Assembly (NCBI GenBank): GCA_023458415.1
Contig: JAEWZO010000028.1
Coordinates: forward strand, 1 to 64,000
Direction: 5' to 3'
Length of the DNA: 64,000 nt
Origin: Bacteroidota bacterium
Lineage (GTDB): Bacteria > Bacteroidota > Bacteroidia > Flavobacteriales > Weeksellaceae
Shown: positions 41,766-50,846 of the stretch, in pieces
Layout of the letters: each line of letters starts with the position of its first letter
How positions within the stretch are numbered: the stretch's first letter is position 1
Notes under the pieces: generated by a model
Told to the model about the DNA's origin: nothing
What the model saw: the letters and a program-made list of their open reading frames with translations, nothing else
Database searches by the model: none
Position numbers and translations under genes: made by a program

Positions 41766-44252
41766 ATGAGAAAAATTTTACTTTTCCTTTTGGCAGTAGC
41801 GGTTTTCAACTCTTGTTCTTCAAGAAAAAAGAAAAGCGATTCAACATTTCTGAAAGGATTTTCCACATATTACAACACGCTGTTTAACAGTAAAGATGCA
41901 CTGGAAGCGGAAATCAATACCCGGAAAGATTCGCATCAGGACAATTTCTACGCGCCTTATATTTCGCTCCTAACGTACGATGATATCGCGGTTTCTCCGG
42001 ATCCGTCAGAAAATTCGATGTTTGGTGACGATCCTGCACCGGGAATTCCGAATCCTAACCAATTCCAAGGTTTAAATTCAGGGACAACCGGAGCGACTAT
42101 TCTGGAAATTTCGGAAGCAAAAGCTCTGAAAGCCATTGCAAAATATTCCGTCCTGACCAACGGCGAAGAAAAAAACAAAAGAATTTTCGATGCCCATCTT
42201 CTTCTCGCCCAATCCAGGTTGTACCGAGATAAACCTCTGGAAGCGCTTGACGCTCTGAACTATATTTTCAACAATATGGGTAAAGACAAAAGACTTCCAT
42301 TGGCAAGGATTTATCAAGGACTTGCCTTTACGAAAATGGAAGATTATCACCGGGCTGAAGAAACTTTCGCCGGTTTGAAAAATGCAGATATCAAGAAAGA
42401 TTATCAGAAACTTTTAAGCATTTATCATTCGGAAATGCTTCTGCATTCAGGAAAGAAAGAAGCTGCAGTAGATGAGCTTGAAGAAGCATTTACACTAAAT
42501 AAAAACAGGCATTTACGTAGCAGAATTGCATTTCTACGTGGCCAAATTCTTTCGGACCTTAACAGAAATGAAGAAGCCCGCGAAAGCTTTGCTGCAGCCT
42601 ACAAAAACTCAAATGATTTCGAGTTTGAAGTAAAGTCGCAGATTGAAATTGCAAAAACCTTCAACGGTGAAAACGACGATTACGAAGGAGCAAAACAATA
42701 TCTTGAAAAAATAAGCAAAAAGGGAACGTATGCATCCCGCAAAAATGAATTTTACTATGCTCTTGGATTAATGGCCAACGAAGCTGGAAAGAAGGACGAA
42801 GCACAGGAGTTTTTCAGAAAATCCATTGAAGAGAAAATTTCAGATCCGCAGATTCGTGGGTTGGCTTATCAGGAAATTGGGCGAAGTTATTTTGATAAAA
42901 GCGACTATCTCGCAGCTGGCGCCTATTATGATTCTGCGCTTTCGGTGATGACTTATGAACCGTCAAAAGTATTACTTACAGAGCAGACTGAAAACATTAA
43001 ACAGGTTTCAGAAAACTATTATCTCATTAAAAGAAACGACAGTATTCTTGCACTTACCAGAATGCCTGAGGCGGAAAGAATCGCCTATTTCACGAAGTAT
43101 ATCGATGCAATAAAAGAAAGAGAAGCCAAAGAAGAACTGGAGCGCCAAAGAGCAGAAAGAAACGAAGGATTTGATACAGGAGATTACAATGCAAACTCAA
43201 TTTTTGCTAATAACACAGGAGGTTTTCAGGATTTTGGTGACAATTCGAGAGGTGGGTTTTACTTTTCAAATCTCAATACTGTTGCCAAAGGTGAAGCTAC
43301 CTTCAGACAGGTTTGGGGAAGTCGTTCTTTAAGTGATAACTGGAGAACTTCCGCAAGATCTGCATCAATAGAAGATCTGCGCAACGAAGCTTTAGGTTTA
43401 TCTGTTGCACCGGACCCAAGAAGATTGGAACCGTCGTTTTATATTGAAAAAATTCCAACAAAACCAGAGGACATCGCATCACTCAAAATGGACAGAGACA
43501 CCGCGAGTTTAGGATTGGGAAGAATGTACGATGCCTACTTTTCCGATACACCGCTTGCAACCAAAACACTGTACGATTTGGTTGATGTTCAGCCCGCTGA
43601 AGATATAAAACTACAGGCATTGTATCTAATTTTTGCGATGAACCATCAGAATAATCCTACTGCCGCTGCACGAGCGAAACAATTAATTCTGGATGAATAT
43701 CCTTACACGTCTTATGCAGAATTCGTGAGAAATCCGCAGAACAGTTCATTTATGAATTCTACCGCAGATGCCGAGAAAGCTTATGCAGATGCCTATCAAC
43801 TGTATTCGGATGAAAAATATGAGGAAAGCAGATCTTTGATTGATGCCTCGATGGCGAAATATTCTAAAGATGCATTGGTGCCGAAATTTGCATTGCTGAA
43901 CGCATTTAATACCGGAAAAACCGCCGGAAAAGAAATCATGATTCTTCAGCTGGAACAGATTGCTCTGAATTATGCTAAAACTCCTGAAGGAATAAAGGCA
44001 AAAGATATGCTTCGTTACCTGGAAAGTGATCTGGAAATAGAAAGAACCGATGAAAGCGGAAATGCCGTCCAAAATGCAGCGCCTACTCCTGCTGCACCGC
44101 GCAGAACAGATGCTTCGGGAATTGCCGTTCCGACTGATCCGGATCCGCAACCAGTTAAAAGAATCATTAACGATCAGAGAGTCCCTGAAAATAACGGCTT
44201 GCAGCGTGCAACGGGACCAACCCTAAAAGAAGTTCCTACAGAAAAAAAATAA
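41766..44252 (+). CDS. sprE: Type IX secretion lipoprotein SprE/PorW
   Basis: TPR-rich outer-membrane lipoprotein of the type IX secretion system, required for gliding adhesin secretion in Flavobacterium and for gingipain secretion (PorW) in Porphyromonas. Seen: a lipoprotein signal with Cys17 (LAVAVFNSC), the family N-terminus STYYNTLFNSKDALEAE, about ten TPR-like repeats between residues 120 and 420, a basic linker rich in Glu/Arg, a second helical region to 760, and a Pro/Ala-rich C-terminal tail. 828 aa, close to other SprE proteins. Monocistronic, ended by a strong hairpin. Confidence 0.9.
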   Translation: MRKILLFLLAVAVFNSCSSRKKKSDSTFLKGFSTYYNTLFNSKDALEAEINTRKDSHQDNFYAPYISLLTYDDIAVSPDPSENSMFGDDPAPGIPNPNQFQGLNSGTTGATILEISEAKALKAIAKYSVLTNGEEKNKRIFDAHLLLAQSRLYRDKPLEALDALNYIFNNMGKDKRLPLARIYQGLAFTKMEDYHRAEETFAGLKNADIKKDYQKLLSIYHSEMLLHSGKKEAAVDELEEAFTLNKNRHLRSRIAFLRGQILSDLNRNEEARESFAAAYKNSNDFEFEVKSQIEIAKTFNGENDDYEGAKQYLEKISKKGTYASRKNEFYYALGLMANEAGKKDEAQEFFRKSIEEKISDPQIRGLAYQEIGRSYFDKSDYLAAGAYYDSALSVMTYEPSKVLLTEQTENIKQVSENYYLIKRNDSILALTRMPEAERIAYFTKYIDAIKEREAKEELERQRAERNEGFDTGDYNANSIFANNTGGFQDFGDNSRGGFYFSNLNTVAKGEATFRQVWGSRSLSDNWRTSARSASIEDLRNEALGLSVAPDPRRLEPSFYIEKIPTKPEDIASLKMDRDTASLGLGRMYDAYFSDTPLATKTLYDLVDVQPAEDIKLQALYLIFAMNHQNNPTAAARAKQLILDEYPYTSYAEFVRNPQNSSFMNSTADAEKAYADAYQLYSDEKYEESRSLIDASMAKYSKDALVPKFALLNAFNTGKTAGKEIMILQLEQIALNYAKTPEGIKAKDMLRYLESDLEIERTDESGNAVQNAAPTPAAPRRTDASGIAVPTDPDPQPVKRIINDQRVPENNGLQRATGPTLKEVPTEKK

Positions 44253-44280
44253 GCGAAGATTATTCTTCGCTTTTCTTTTT
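44251..44280 (+). terminator. Terminator of sprE, overlapping the tsaB 3' end
   Basis: Perfect 9-bp stem AAGCGAAGA (44251-44259) / TCTTCGCTT (44264-44272), loop TTAT, then TTCTTTTT. The right half lies within the last codons of tsaB on the opposite strand. Confidence 0.85.
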
Positions 44281-44940
44281 CTTTACTCCGTGGAAATCTT
44301 TCAGATAATTGGGCTCAAAATAAGCAGTGTCTTCAAAATCTTTACGGTTGAATTTCTGCAATGATTTTTTAATCATATGTTCCGCCGATGGATAAACGTT
44401 GATTTTGTATTCTGCATCGCTTAATCTCAGTATTTCTGAAGCTTTCTGCGCGCCGTCGCCAACGAAAAGAATCTTTTTTCCACTGTATTCTGCAAAGGAG
44501 TTTTCGTCCAGAATTTTAGCTTCAGTTGCAGCTACTGTTTCACCAGTTTTTCCATCATAAACTGCACAATACACTTCCATCCTTCGTGCATCAATTAATG
44601 GAATAATTAGATCAAATCCTTTATCAAGAAAAGGTTCAGCCATAATTTCAATGGAACTTACAGCGATTAAAGGAATTTTCAGTCCATAACAAAAACCTTT
44701 TGCTGAAGAAGCGCCAATTCGCAGTCCCGTGTACGAACCAGGACCTTTTCCTACGGAAACTGCATCAAGATAATTCAAAGAAATCTCTGCGCCTTCTAAA
44801 GCCCACTGGACAAAGGTGTGCAAACTTTCCGACTGTTTATAGTTTTTTGAAACTTCTTCACAAAGACAGAGCAGTTTTTCACCATCGGAAATAGCAACTG
44901 AACAGTTCTTGGAAGAGGTTTCGAGATGTAGAATTTTCAT
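44260..44940 (-). CDS. tsaB: tRNA threonylcarbamoyladenosine synthesis protein TsaB
   Basis: Partner of TsaD in forming t6A37 on ANN-decoding tRNAs. 226 aa. The start ATG at 44938-44940 (MKILHLETSSKNCSVA) is preferred because the longer ORF start at 44955 lies inside the promoter. Visible: the ASKHA-type phosphate strand ILHLETSSKNC, the conserved GKGPGSYTGLRIG block, and LIDARRMEVYCAVYD. The -7 box at 44945-44952 leaves about 4 bp before the ATG. Confidence 0.93.
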   Translation of the reverse strand: MKILHLETSSKNCSVAISDGEKLLCLCEEVSKNYKQSESLHTFVQWALEGAEISLNYLDAVSVGKGPGSYTGLRIGASSAKGFCYGLKIPLIAVSSIEIMAEPFLDKGFDLIIPLIDARRMEVYCAVYDGKTGETVAATEAKILDENSFAEYSGKKILFVGDGAQKASEILRLSDAEYKINVYPSAEHMIKKSLQKFNRKDFEDTAYFEPNYLKDFHGVKKKKSEE

Positions 44941-44944
44941 TCGG

Positions 44945-44952
44945 CAAAAATA
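44945..44952 (-). promoter_or_regulatory. -7 box of tsaB
   Basis: CAAAAATA on plus, TATTTTTG on minus, ending 4 bp before the ATG; predicts a leaderless mRNA. Confidence 0.6.
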
Positions 44953-44955
44953 CAA

Positions 44956-45705
44956 CTATCTTCTGTAAATGGTTCGTGGCTCGCTTTGGGCGCTTGGATA
45001 AATCGTAAGGTCGGAAATCGTAACATGTTCCGGCACGTTGATACAGTAAAAAATTGCATCGGCAATATCTTCGGCTTTCAGCGCGTGGTAACCTTCATAA
45101 ACAGATTTTGCTTTATCCGCATCGCCTTTAAACCGCACCATGGAAAAATCTGTTTCCACTGCTCCGGGCTGAATGTTGGTCACACGAATTCCAAACTCGG
45201 TTAATTCCAGTCGCATTCCTTCAGAAATAACATCAACTGCCCTTTTGGAAGCACAATAAACGACACCATTTGTATAAGTTTGTCTTGCCGCAACAGAAGA
45301 AATATTGACTATGTGACCGCTGTTTCTGAGTTTCATTTGAGGAATAACAGCTTTGGAAACGTAAAGCAATCCTTTTACATTTCCGTCCATCATTGCATCC
45401 CAATCTTCGATGCTTCCGTCGGAAATATGGCATAAACCATGCGCGTTACCTGCATTATTAATCAGCACATCAATATCTCTGAAATTTTCAGGAAGTGATT
45501 GAAAAGCTTCTTCCACTTCCTTGCTATATCTCTGATCAAACTTAAGCGATAATACTTCAGTTTTTGCTGAAAGTTCCTCTTTAAGTTCCTCAAGAATATT
45601 TTCGCGTCTTCCGCAAATGATAAGTCTGTAACCGTTTTCCGCGAGTTTCTGAGCGGTAGCTTTTCCGATACCGGAAGTTGCGCCGGTAATAAGTGCTGTT
45701 TTCAT
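44956..45705 (-). CDS. SDR-family NAD(P)-dependent oxidoreductase
   Basis: 249 aa, classical short-chain dehydrogenase. Cofactor motif TGATSGIG at 7-14, NNAG near 86, catalytic Ser in NISSVAA and YCASK (Tyr-x-x-x-Lys) near 155. Arg in ICGRRE after beta 2 suggests NADP preference. Closest in pattern to the YdfG type acting on 3-hydroxy acids or malonic semialdehyde, but substrate is not fixed by sequence. Last gene of the run from rpiB or rnr, 11 bp after yraN. Confidence 0.9.
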   Translation of the reverse strand: MKTALITGATSGIGKATAQKLAENGYRLIICGRRENILEELKEELSAKTEVLSLKFDQRYSKEVEEAFQSLPENFRDIDVLINNAGNAHGLCHISDGSIEDWDAMMDGNVKGLLYVSKAVIPQMKLRNSGHIVNISSVAARQTYTNGVVYCASKRAVDVISEGMRLELTEFGIRVTNIQPGAVETDFSMVRFKGDADKAKSVYEGYHALKAEDIADAIFYCINVPEHVTISDLTIYPSAQSEPRTIYRR

Positions 45706-45716
45706 TTTAATAAAAA

Positions 45717-46088
45717 TTAATTGGCATCGAAAGCTTCAAAAGCATCGGGTAAATGTGTGATCTGTAAAGAGCCGTCTGGATTTTTCAACACAGAAACAAT
45801 ATCAAATCGAACTTCTTTTTGAAGATTTTTTGCGCTCATGAAATAATCTGCAGCTTTTACAATACTTCTAATTTTTCCCGGTTTTACAGCTTCCTGTGGT
45901 TCCATAAAATGGTCGTTGGCACGCGCTTTAACCTCTATAATGATAATCTGATTTTCAAATTCTGCAATTATGTCGATTTCTGCTTTCTGCCATCTAAAAT
46001 TTCTTTCGAGAATTGTGTAGCCGTTCTTTTGAAGGTATTCTACAGAAAGATCTTCTGCGAGCTTGCCAAAGTCGTTATGATCTGCCAT
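45717..46088 (-). CDS. YraN family (UPF0102) protein
   Basis: 123 aa of the endonuclease-like-fold family UPF0102. Visible: AEDLSVEYLQKNGYTILERNFRW, EIDIIAEFENQIIIIEVKAR (the Glu/Asp...Glu-x-Lys nuclease-like core). The role is unknown; the family is nearly universal and often lies near rnh or cell-wall genes. Four bases separate it from the upstream LD-carboxypeptidase. Confidence 0.92.
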   Translation of the reverse strand: MADHNDFGKLAEDLSVEYLQKNGYTILERNFRWQKAEIDIIAEFENQIIIIEVKARANDHFMEPQEAVKPGKIRSIVKAADYFMSAKNLQKEVRFDIVSVLKNPDGSLQITHLPDAFEAFDAN

Positions 46089-46091
46089 TCT

Positions 46092-47024
46092 TTAAAATAT
46101 GACCTCCGATTTTTTTTCTGAACATTTCATTTTCACATTTGCACCAATAATCAGCGGTCGGTTATCAAAAATGTGTCCGTTCGGGAAACCATAGATTACC
46201 GGAAAATCATATTTGGCTGTCCGTTCTGAAATGATTTGATAAGCAAAATCATCAAAACTTTCTTCGTACGATTTATTGTCTTCTTCTTTTCCCATATTCG
46301 TCATTCCGCCAACTAATAAGCCTTTGATTTTTCTAAAAACTCCCGCTAAATGTAAACTCATAAGCATACGGTCCAAAGCGTAGAAATTCTCACCAATTTC
46401 TTCAATAAACAGAATTTTATCTTTGAAATTAAAAGAATATGAAGTGCCCAAAAGTGCATAAATCAGCGCCAAATTACCTCCAACCAAAACACCTTCAGCA
46501 TTTCCGAAACGGTTGTATTGATTTGGATTAACTGAATACTTTGGGAGTTTACCTACCATGATATCGAAAGTTCCTTCGTATCCTTCATCAATTACTCCAA
46601 AACTTGAAGTTTTGATGGTTTGACCGTGAATGGATGCAAATCCGTTTTTAAGTAAATAACTCTGAATCACGGTGTTATCAGAATAGCCGATATACCATTT
46701 CGGGTTTTTACGAAATTTCGAAAGTTTAAGATGACGCAAAAGATGCTGACAACCATATCCGCCACGCGAAGCCCAAATCGCTGAAATTTCTTCATCATTT
46801 AAAGCCCAGTTTAAATCGGAAATGCGTTCCTTTTCAGTTCCGGCGTAATTGTAGCCATTGGAGAATTTTGTGTAAAGGTGTTTTCCTAAAACAGGTTCAT
46901 AACCTTTTGATTTTATGATTTCTAACCCTTTTTCCAGCTGATCTTCAGTTACGGATCCTGCTGGAGAAATAATTGCTATTTTGGCTCCTTTCTTTAATTT
47001 CTCCGGCAATATTATTTCTTTCAT
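46092..47024 (-). CDS. LD-carboxypeptidase (S66 family)
   Basis: Cleaves the terminal D-Ala from tetrapeptide murein fragments in recycling. 310 aa. Visible: ISPAGSVTEDQLEKG at the N-terminus, ASRGGYGCQHLLRHL, the nucleophile block YIGYSDNT, and later GGNLALIYALLGT and IEEIGENFYALDRML with the catalytic Glu. No signal peptide. Start overlaps the LysE stop by 4 nt (ATGA). Confidence 0.92.
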   Translation of the reverse strand: MKEIILPEKLKKGAKIAIISPAGSVTEDQLEKGLEIIKSKGYEPVLGKHLYTKFSNGYNYAGTEKERISDLNWALNDEEISAIWASRGGYGCQHLLRHLKLSKFRKNPKWYIGYSDNTVIQSYLLKNGFASIHGQTIKTSSFGVIDEGYEGTFDIMVGKLPKYSVNPNQYNRFGNAEGVLVGGNLALIYALLGTSYSFNFKDKILFIEEIGENFYALDRMLMSLHLAGVFRKIKGLLVGGMTNMGKEEDNKSYEESFDDFAYQIISERTAKYDFPVIYGFPNGHIFDNRPLIIGANVKMKCSEKKSEVIF

Positions 47025-47701
47025 TGCAAATGTTTTTGTTCTGTTTTTTCTGCTTCCTCCAGCTTCTTTTCAAACTGGTTGAAATTTTTGAAACTCTGCA
47101 GAAAAATAAAAATACTGAATCCTACGAGAATTGCTCCTACTCCTTTCCTGATACGGTTTGCAAGTTTTTCAGTCAATTTGTCGTGAAACTGTTTCGCCAG
47201 ATAAATCTTGGCTAAATCAATTAATAGATAAGTGCCGATTACCAAGCCCATGTAAAGGAAAAACTCATCGTGTTCGGGATAGGCGTTGCGTACGGAGATC
47301 ACCGTAACCAACCAGAAAAGAACAACGCCAATATTCAGAATATTGAAAAAAAAGCCGTTAAGGAAAGTTTTGATATAGTTCTGGTTGATGAATTTGTTTT
47401 CTCCCGGTAAGTGCATCCGCGTACGGGAAACAATCATGTAAATGGCGTAAATAAGGACAATAAAAGCCGTAATCCTGTAAAAACCAGGATGTTTGTCAAT
47501 AATTTCCACCAAATCTCCACTGGCAAAATAGGCCGCAGCGATGCAGACAATATCGGCTACAATTACCCCAAAATCCAATGCAAGAGCATGTCTTGGACCA
47601 CGAGAAAAACTAGTCTCAATCAGCAGGAAAAAAATAGGACCGATGAAGACAAGACTCAACATGATTCCTAATCCTACTGCAGAAAAAATGAGTTCGAGCA
47701 T
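47021..47701 (-). CDS. LysE-family amino acid exporter-like protein
   Basis: 226 aa with about six transmembrane helices (FSAVGLGIMLSLVFIGPIFFLLIE, FGVIVADIVCIAAAYF, TAFIVLIYAIYMI, GFFFNILNIGVVLFWLVTVIS and others). The Gly-Pro in helix 1 and the Asn in helix 4 fit the LysE/RhtB family. Substrate unknown. One base separates it from the rnr stop. Confidence 0.88.
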   Translation of the reverse strand: MLELIFSAVGLGIMLSLVFIGPIFFLLIETSFSRGPRHALALDFGVIVADIVCIAAAYFASGDLVEIIDKHPGFYRITAFIVLIYAIYMIVSRTRMHLPGENKFINQNYIKTFLNGFFFNILNIGVVLFWLVTVISVRNAYPEHDEFFLYMGLVIGTYLLIDLAKIYLAKQFHDKLTEKLANRIRKGVGAILVGFSIFIFLQSFKNFNQFEKKLEEAEKTEQKHLQ

Positions 47702-47702
47702 G

Positions 47703-49856
47703 TTAATTCATTATCTTGAAATCCAGTTGTTTCTGGATAAGATTGGCTTTCATAACTTTTATTTCAACTTCATCACCAAGCTGATATTTTTTGCCGGTTC
47801 TGGTGCCGTAAACCGCATGACTTTTCGCATCGTACATATAAGAATCGTCCATTAAATCTCGAAGTTTAATAAGACCTTCTGCTCCATTTTCAGGAATCTG
47901 TACCCAGAAACCAAAGTCTGCAACTCCTGAAATTACGCCTTTGAAAACTTCACCCAAGTGTTTTTCCATAAATTTCACCTGCATGAATTTAATTGAATCT
48001 CTTTCAGCATCGGCTGCGAGCCGTTCCATATTACTGCAGTGTTTCGATTTTTCTTCGTATTCCTGCTTGTTTGGAGATTTTCCCCCGTCCAAATAATGCT
48101 GCAACAATCTGTGAGCAATTAAATCGGGATAACGGCGAATTGGTGATGTAAAATGCGTATAAAACTCGAATCCAAGTCCGTAATGACCAATGGGTTCGGT
48201 AGAATAAACTGCCTTACTCATTGATCTCATCGCTAAAGTTTCAATCATATTCTCCTCGCCTTTTCCTTTCACAACTTTAAGAAGGCGGTTCATGGATTCT
48301 GCAACTTTTTGAGTGTTCGCAAGATTCATTTTATACCCGAAAGTTGCTACAAAATCTTTCAGTGCTTCCAGTTTTGCAGGATCCGGATCGTCGTGAATAC
48401 GGTAAATAAAAGTAAGGTTGGTTCGTTCACCTTTTCTGTTGAGCGATACAAACTCTGAAACTTTTCTATTAGCCAAAAGCATAAATTCTTCAATTAAATG
48501 ATTGGAATCTTTGCTTATTTTGAAGTAAACGCCAATCGGCTCATTGTTTTCGTCGAGGTTGAACCGAACTTCACTTCTGTCGAAAGTAATCGCTCCTTTG
48601 CGGATTCTTTCTTTTCTGAGGTTTTTTGCAAGTCTGTCCAATGTGAGTATTTCCTCTGCCAAATCTCCCTGTCCGGTTTCAATGCGTTCCTGCGCTTCTT
48701 CGTAAGAAAATCTTCTGTCGGAATGAATTACTGTGCGCCCAAACCACTGGTTAAGAACATCGGAATTTTCATTTAGTTCAAAAACTGCAGAGAATGTGTA
48801 TTTGTCTTCATTTGGTCGCAAAGAGCAAACATCGTTACTTAAAACTTCCGGAAGCATCGGTACCACCCTATCCACAAGATAAACCGAAGTTGCACGTTCG
48901 TAAGCTTCATCATCCAGCAAAGTACCCGGAACCACATAATGCGAAACATCGGCGATATGCACGCCAATTTCCCAGTTTCCGTTATCCATTTTTCTTATTG
49001 AAAGAGCATCATCGAAATCTTTTGCATCTTTCGGATCGATGGTAAACGTAGTAATATTCCGCATATCGCGGCGTTTTTCCACTTCTGAATCATGAATCCT
49101 TCTGTCGATTTCGTCGGCTTCTTTCTCTACTTCTTCCGGGAAATGATAAGGAAGACCGTATTCTGCTAAAATTGAATGGATTTCAGTTTCATGTTCTCCC
49201 GGAGCGCCCAAAACTTTAATGATTTCTCCTTCCGGATTTTTATCGCCCGGATTCCAGTGCGTCATTTTCACCAAAACTTTATCTCCGTCTTTGGCGCCGG
49301 CAATTTTTCCTTTCGGAACAAAAATATCGGTATTGATCTGCTTTCTATCGGAAACTACGAAGCCAAAATCTTTATGCTTGATGAACTGAAAAGTACCCAC
49401 AAACTCCTCACGGTTTCTTTCAATAACTTCCAGAACGGAGCCTTCCAGTTTTTTTCCTTTGAAGTGATACGTTACAATAAGCACTTTATCGCCCTGCAGC
49501 GCATCTTTCACATTTTTGGAATGGATGAAGATATCATCTTCCATTCCGTCCACATTTACATAAGCATTTCCCGACTGGTTGAAATCAATAATTCCGGTTA
49601 AAGTACCTTCAATCTTGAGATTGATGATGTATTTTCCTTTTTCAACCTCTTTAATTCGGTCGGCTGCGATTAGTTTATGAAGCGCCTGAATAACCTGTTC
49701 TCTTTGTCTGGGATTTCGGTATTCTATTCCGTCGGCAATTTGCTTGTAATTATAAATCTTGGTGGCTTTCTCATTCATAAAACGTAAAATCAAACGACCA
49801 ATTTCCTGAAGTTTGTGATTGTTTTTATGAGAAATAAATTTGCTTTTCTTAGCCAT
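47703..49856 (-). CDS. rnr: Ribonuclease R
   Basis: 3'-5' exoribonuclease of the RNB family degrading structured RNA. 717 aa. Seen: an N-terminal winged-helix-like region, cold-shock domains with GNAYVNVDGMEDDIFIHSKN, the catalytic RNB core with DPKDAKDFDDALSI (four Asp cluster), TSPIRRYPDLIAHRLL, and a C-terminal S1 domain (EVFKGVISGVADFGFWVQIPENGAEG, shown by position about 640-665). The C-terminal Lys-rich tail is short. Follows rpiB by 26 bp. Confidence 0.97.
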   Translation of the reverse strand: MAKKSKFISHKNNHKLQEIGRLILRFMNEKATKIYNYKQIADGIEYRNPRQREQVIQALHKLIAADRIKEVEKGKYIINLKIEGTLTGIIDFNQSGNAYVNVDGMEDDIFIHSKNVKDALQGDKVLIVTYHFKGKKLEGSVLEVIERNREEFVGTFQFIKHKDFGFVVSDRKQINTDIFVPKGKIAGAKDGDKVLVKMTHWNPGDKNPEGEIIKVLGAPGEHETEIHSILAEYGLPYHFPEEVEKEADEIDRRIHDSEVEKRRDMRNITTFTIDPKDAKDFDDALSIRKMDNGNWEIGVHIADVSHYVVPGTLLDDEAYERATSVYLVDRVVPMLPEVLSNDVCSLRPNEDKYTFSAVFELNENSDVLNQWFGRTVIHSDRRFSYEEAQERIETGQGDLAEEILTLDRLAKNLRKERIRKGAITFDRSEVRFNLDENNEPIGVYFKISKDSNHLIEEFMLLANRKVSEFVSLNRKGERTNLTFIYRIHDDPDPAKLEALKDFVATFGYKMNLANTQKVAESMNRLLKVVKGKGEENMIETLAMRSMSKAVYSTEPIGHYGLGFEFYTHFTSPIRRYPDLIAHRLLQHYLDGGKSPNKQEYEEKSKHCSNMERLAADAERDSIKFMQVKFMEKHLGEVFKGVISGVADFGFWVQIPENGAEGLIKLRDLMDDSYMYDAKSHAVYGTRTGKKYQLGDEVEIKVMKANLIQKQLDFKIMN

Positions 49857-49882
49857 TAGTATTGTATTTAAATATTATCAGA

Positions 49883-50314
49883 TCAGCAGCGGGCAATTTT
49901 ATCCACTCTGTTCTGGTGTCTGCCGCCTTCAAAATCGGTAGTCAGAAATTTTTCAACAATTTCCAGCGCTAGTTCTTTGGCGATAAATCTTGCAGGCAAG
50001 GCAATCATATTGCAATTATTATGCTGTCTTGAAAGTGCGGCCAAATCGGGCATCCAACATAAAGCGCATCTGATTTTCGTATGCTTATTCGCTGATAACT
50101 GTACGCCCTGTCCGCTTCCGCAGATGAGAATTCCCATTTCATTCTCGCCGTTTTCAACCGAAGCTGCTGCAGGATGCACAAAATCAGGATAATCTACACT
50201 GTCTGAAGAATAAGTTCCGTAATCTGTAATTTCATACTGATTTTCAAGCTGTTTTTTAATGTATTCCTTATATTCAAAACCTGCATGATCTGCTGCGATG
50301 GCTAATTTCTTCAT
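49883..50314 (-). CDS. rpiB: Ribose-5-phosphate isomerase B
   Basis: Interconverts ribose 5-phosphate and ribulose 5-phosphate in the pentose phosphate pathway. 143 aa. Visible: AADHAGFEYKEYI near the N-terminus, YPDFVHPAAASVENGENEMGILICGSGQGVQLSANKH by position about 48-85 with the active Cys in ICGSGQG, and CNMIALPARF. The -7 box lies at 50346-50353, at the left edge of the origin candidate. Confidence 0.95.
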   Translation of the reverse strand: MKKLAIAADHAGFEYKEYIKKQLENQYEITDYGTYSSDSVDYPDFVHPAAASVENGENEMGILICGSGQGVQLSANKHTKIRCALCWMPDLAALSRQHNNCNMIALPARFIAKELALEIVEKFLTTDFEGGRHQNRVDKIARC

Positions 50315-50345
50315 TTCTTTTTGTATTGGATTATTTCATTTCATA

Positions 50346-50353
50346 CAAATTTA
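50346..50353 (-). promoter_or_regulatory. -7 box of rpiB
   Basis: CAAATTTA on plus, TAAATTTG on minus, 31 bp before the start. A TTAACATT copy overlaps its right edge (50351-50358). Confidence 0.6.
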
Positions 50354-50819
50354 ACATTATTAACAGAAAGATGATTTGCTTTGAAAGTTAATTGTTGAAA
50401 AATACGAGAAACGGTGTGGATAAGATTAAAATAATTGTTCTTGCAGATATTAAATCTTATTCTTAATGGAAAATAAAATCTACACGTGCAAGAAAAATCT
50501 AAAAATTATTACGGACGGAAAAACCCAATCTTATCCATACTACCCTTTTCCATACAACCCTTTCTAGAAAGTTATTGACAAGTGTTGATAACTCTGCGGG
50601 AAATCTGAAAATCAACTCTTTGTAATGTGAATTAAATATGAACTGAACTGCAACTAAATGTTATGAAAAAGCAAGTTTTTTTTATCCGCAAAACCTCACA
50701 CTACAACAACATTACTCATCTTTCTTATTTATTTAATTTAAAAAATTGTAGATAAGTGAATGAGTTTAGGATTGTGGATTTTTAGGTGAGCAAAATTTTC
50801 GGAAGGCGCGAATAAATCG
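50354..50819. other. oriC: Candidate chromosomal replication origin (oriC)
   Basis: The 466-bp noncoding stretch between the divergent rpiB and pgk promoters has DnaA-box-like 9-mers. One is perfect, TTATCCACA on minus at 50415-50423. Four have one mismatch: 50531-50539 (plus), 50583-50591 (minus), 50682-50690 (plus), 50747-50755 (minus). Three have two: 50546-50554, 50572-50580, 50773-50781. There is a contiguous tandem 15-bp repeat (50531-50545 and 50546-50560, 13 of 15 identical) and an inverted pair at 50571-50592. The stretch 50721-50755 is almost pure A/T and could be the unwinding element. Two perfect parS sites lie 2.2 and 4.1 kb away, flanking mnmG. Origin identity is inferred, and gene orientation on the right does not support it. 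Confidence 0.55.
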
Positions 50820-50827
50820 TAAATTTG
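50820..50827 (+). promoter_or_regulatory. -7 box of pgk
   Basis: TAAATTTG matches TANNTTTG exactly, 19 bp before the ATG at 50847. Confidence 0.6.
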
Positions 50828-50846
50828 TAAGACCAAAAATGAAAAT

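Noticed and set aside
48870..48885. CTATCCACA, a DnaA-box-like 9-mer
   Set aside because: It is isolated and inside the rnr coding region, unlike the cluster at 50354-50819.
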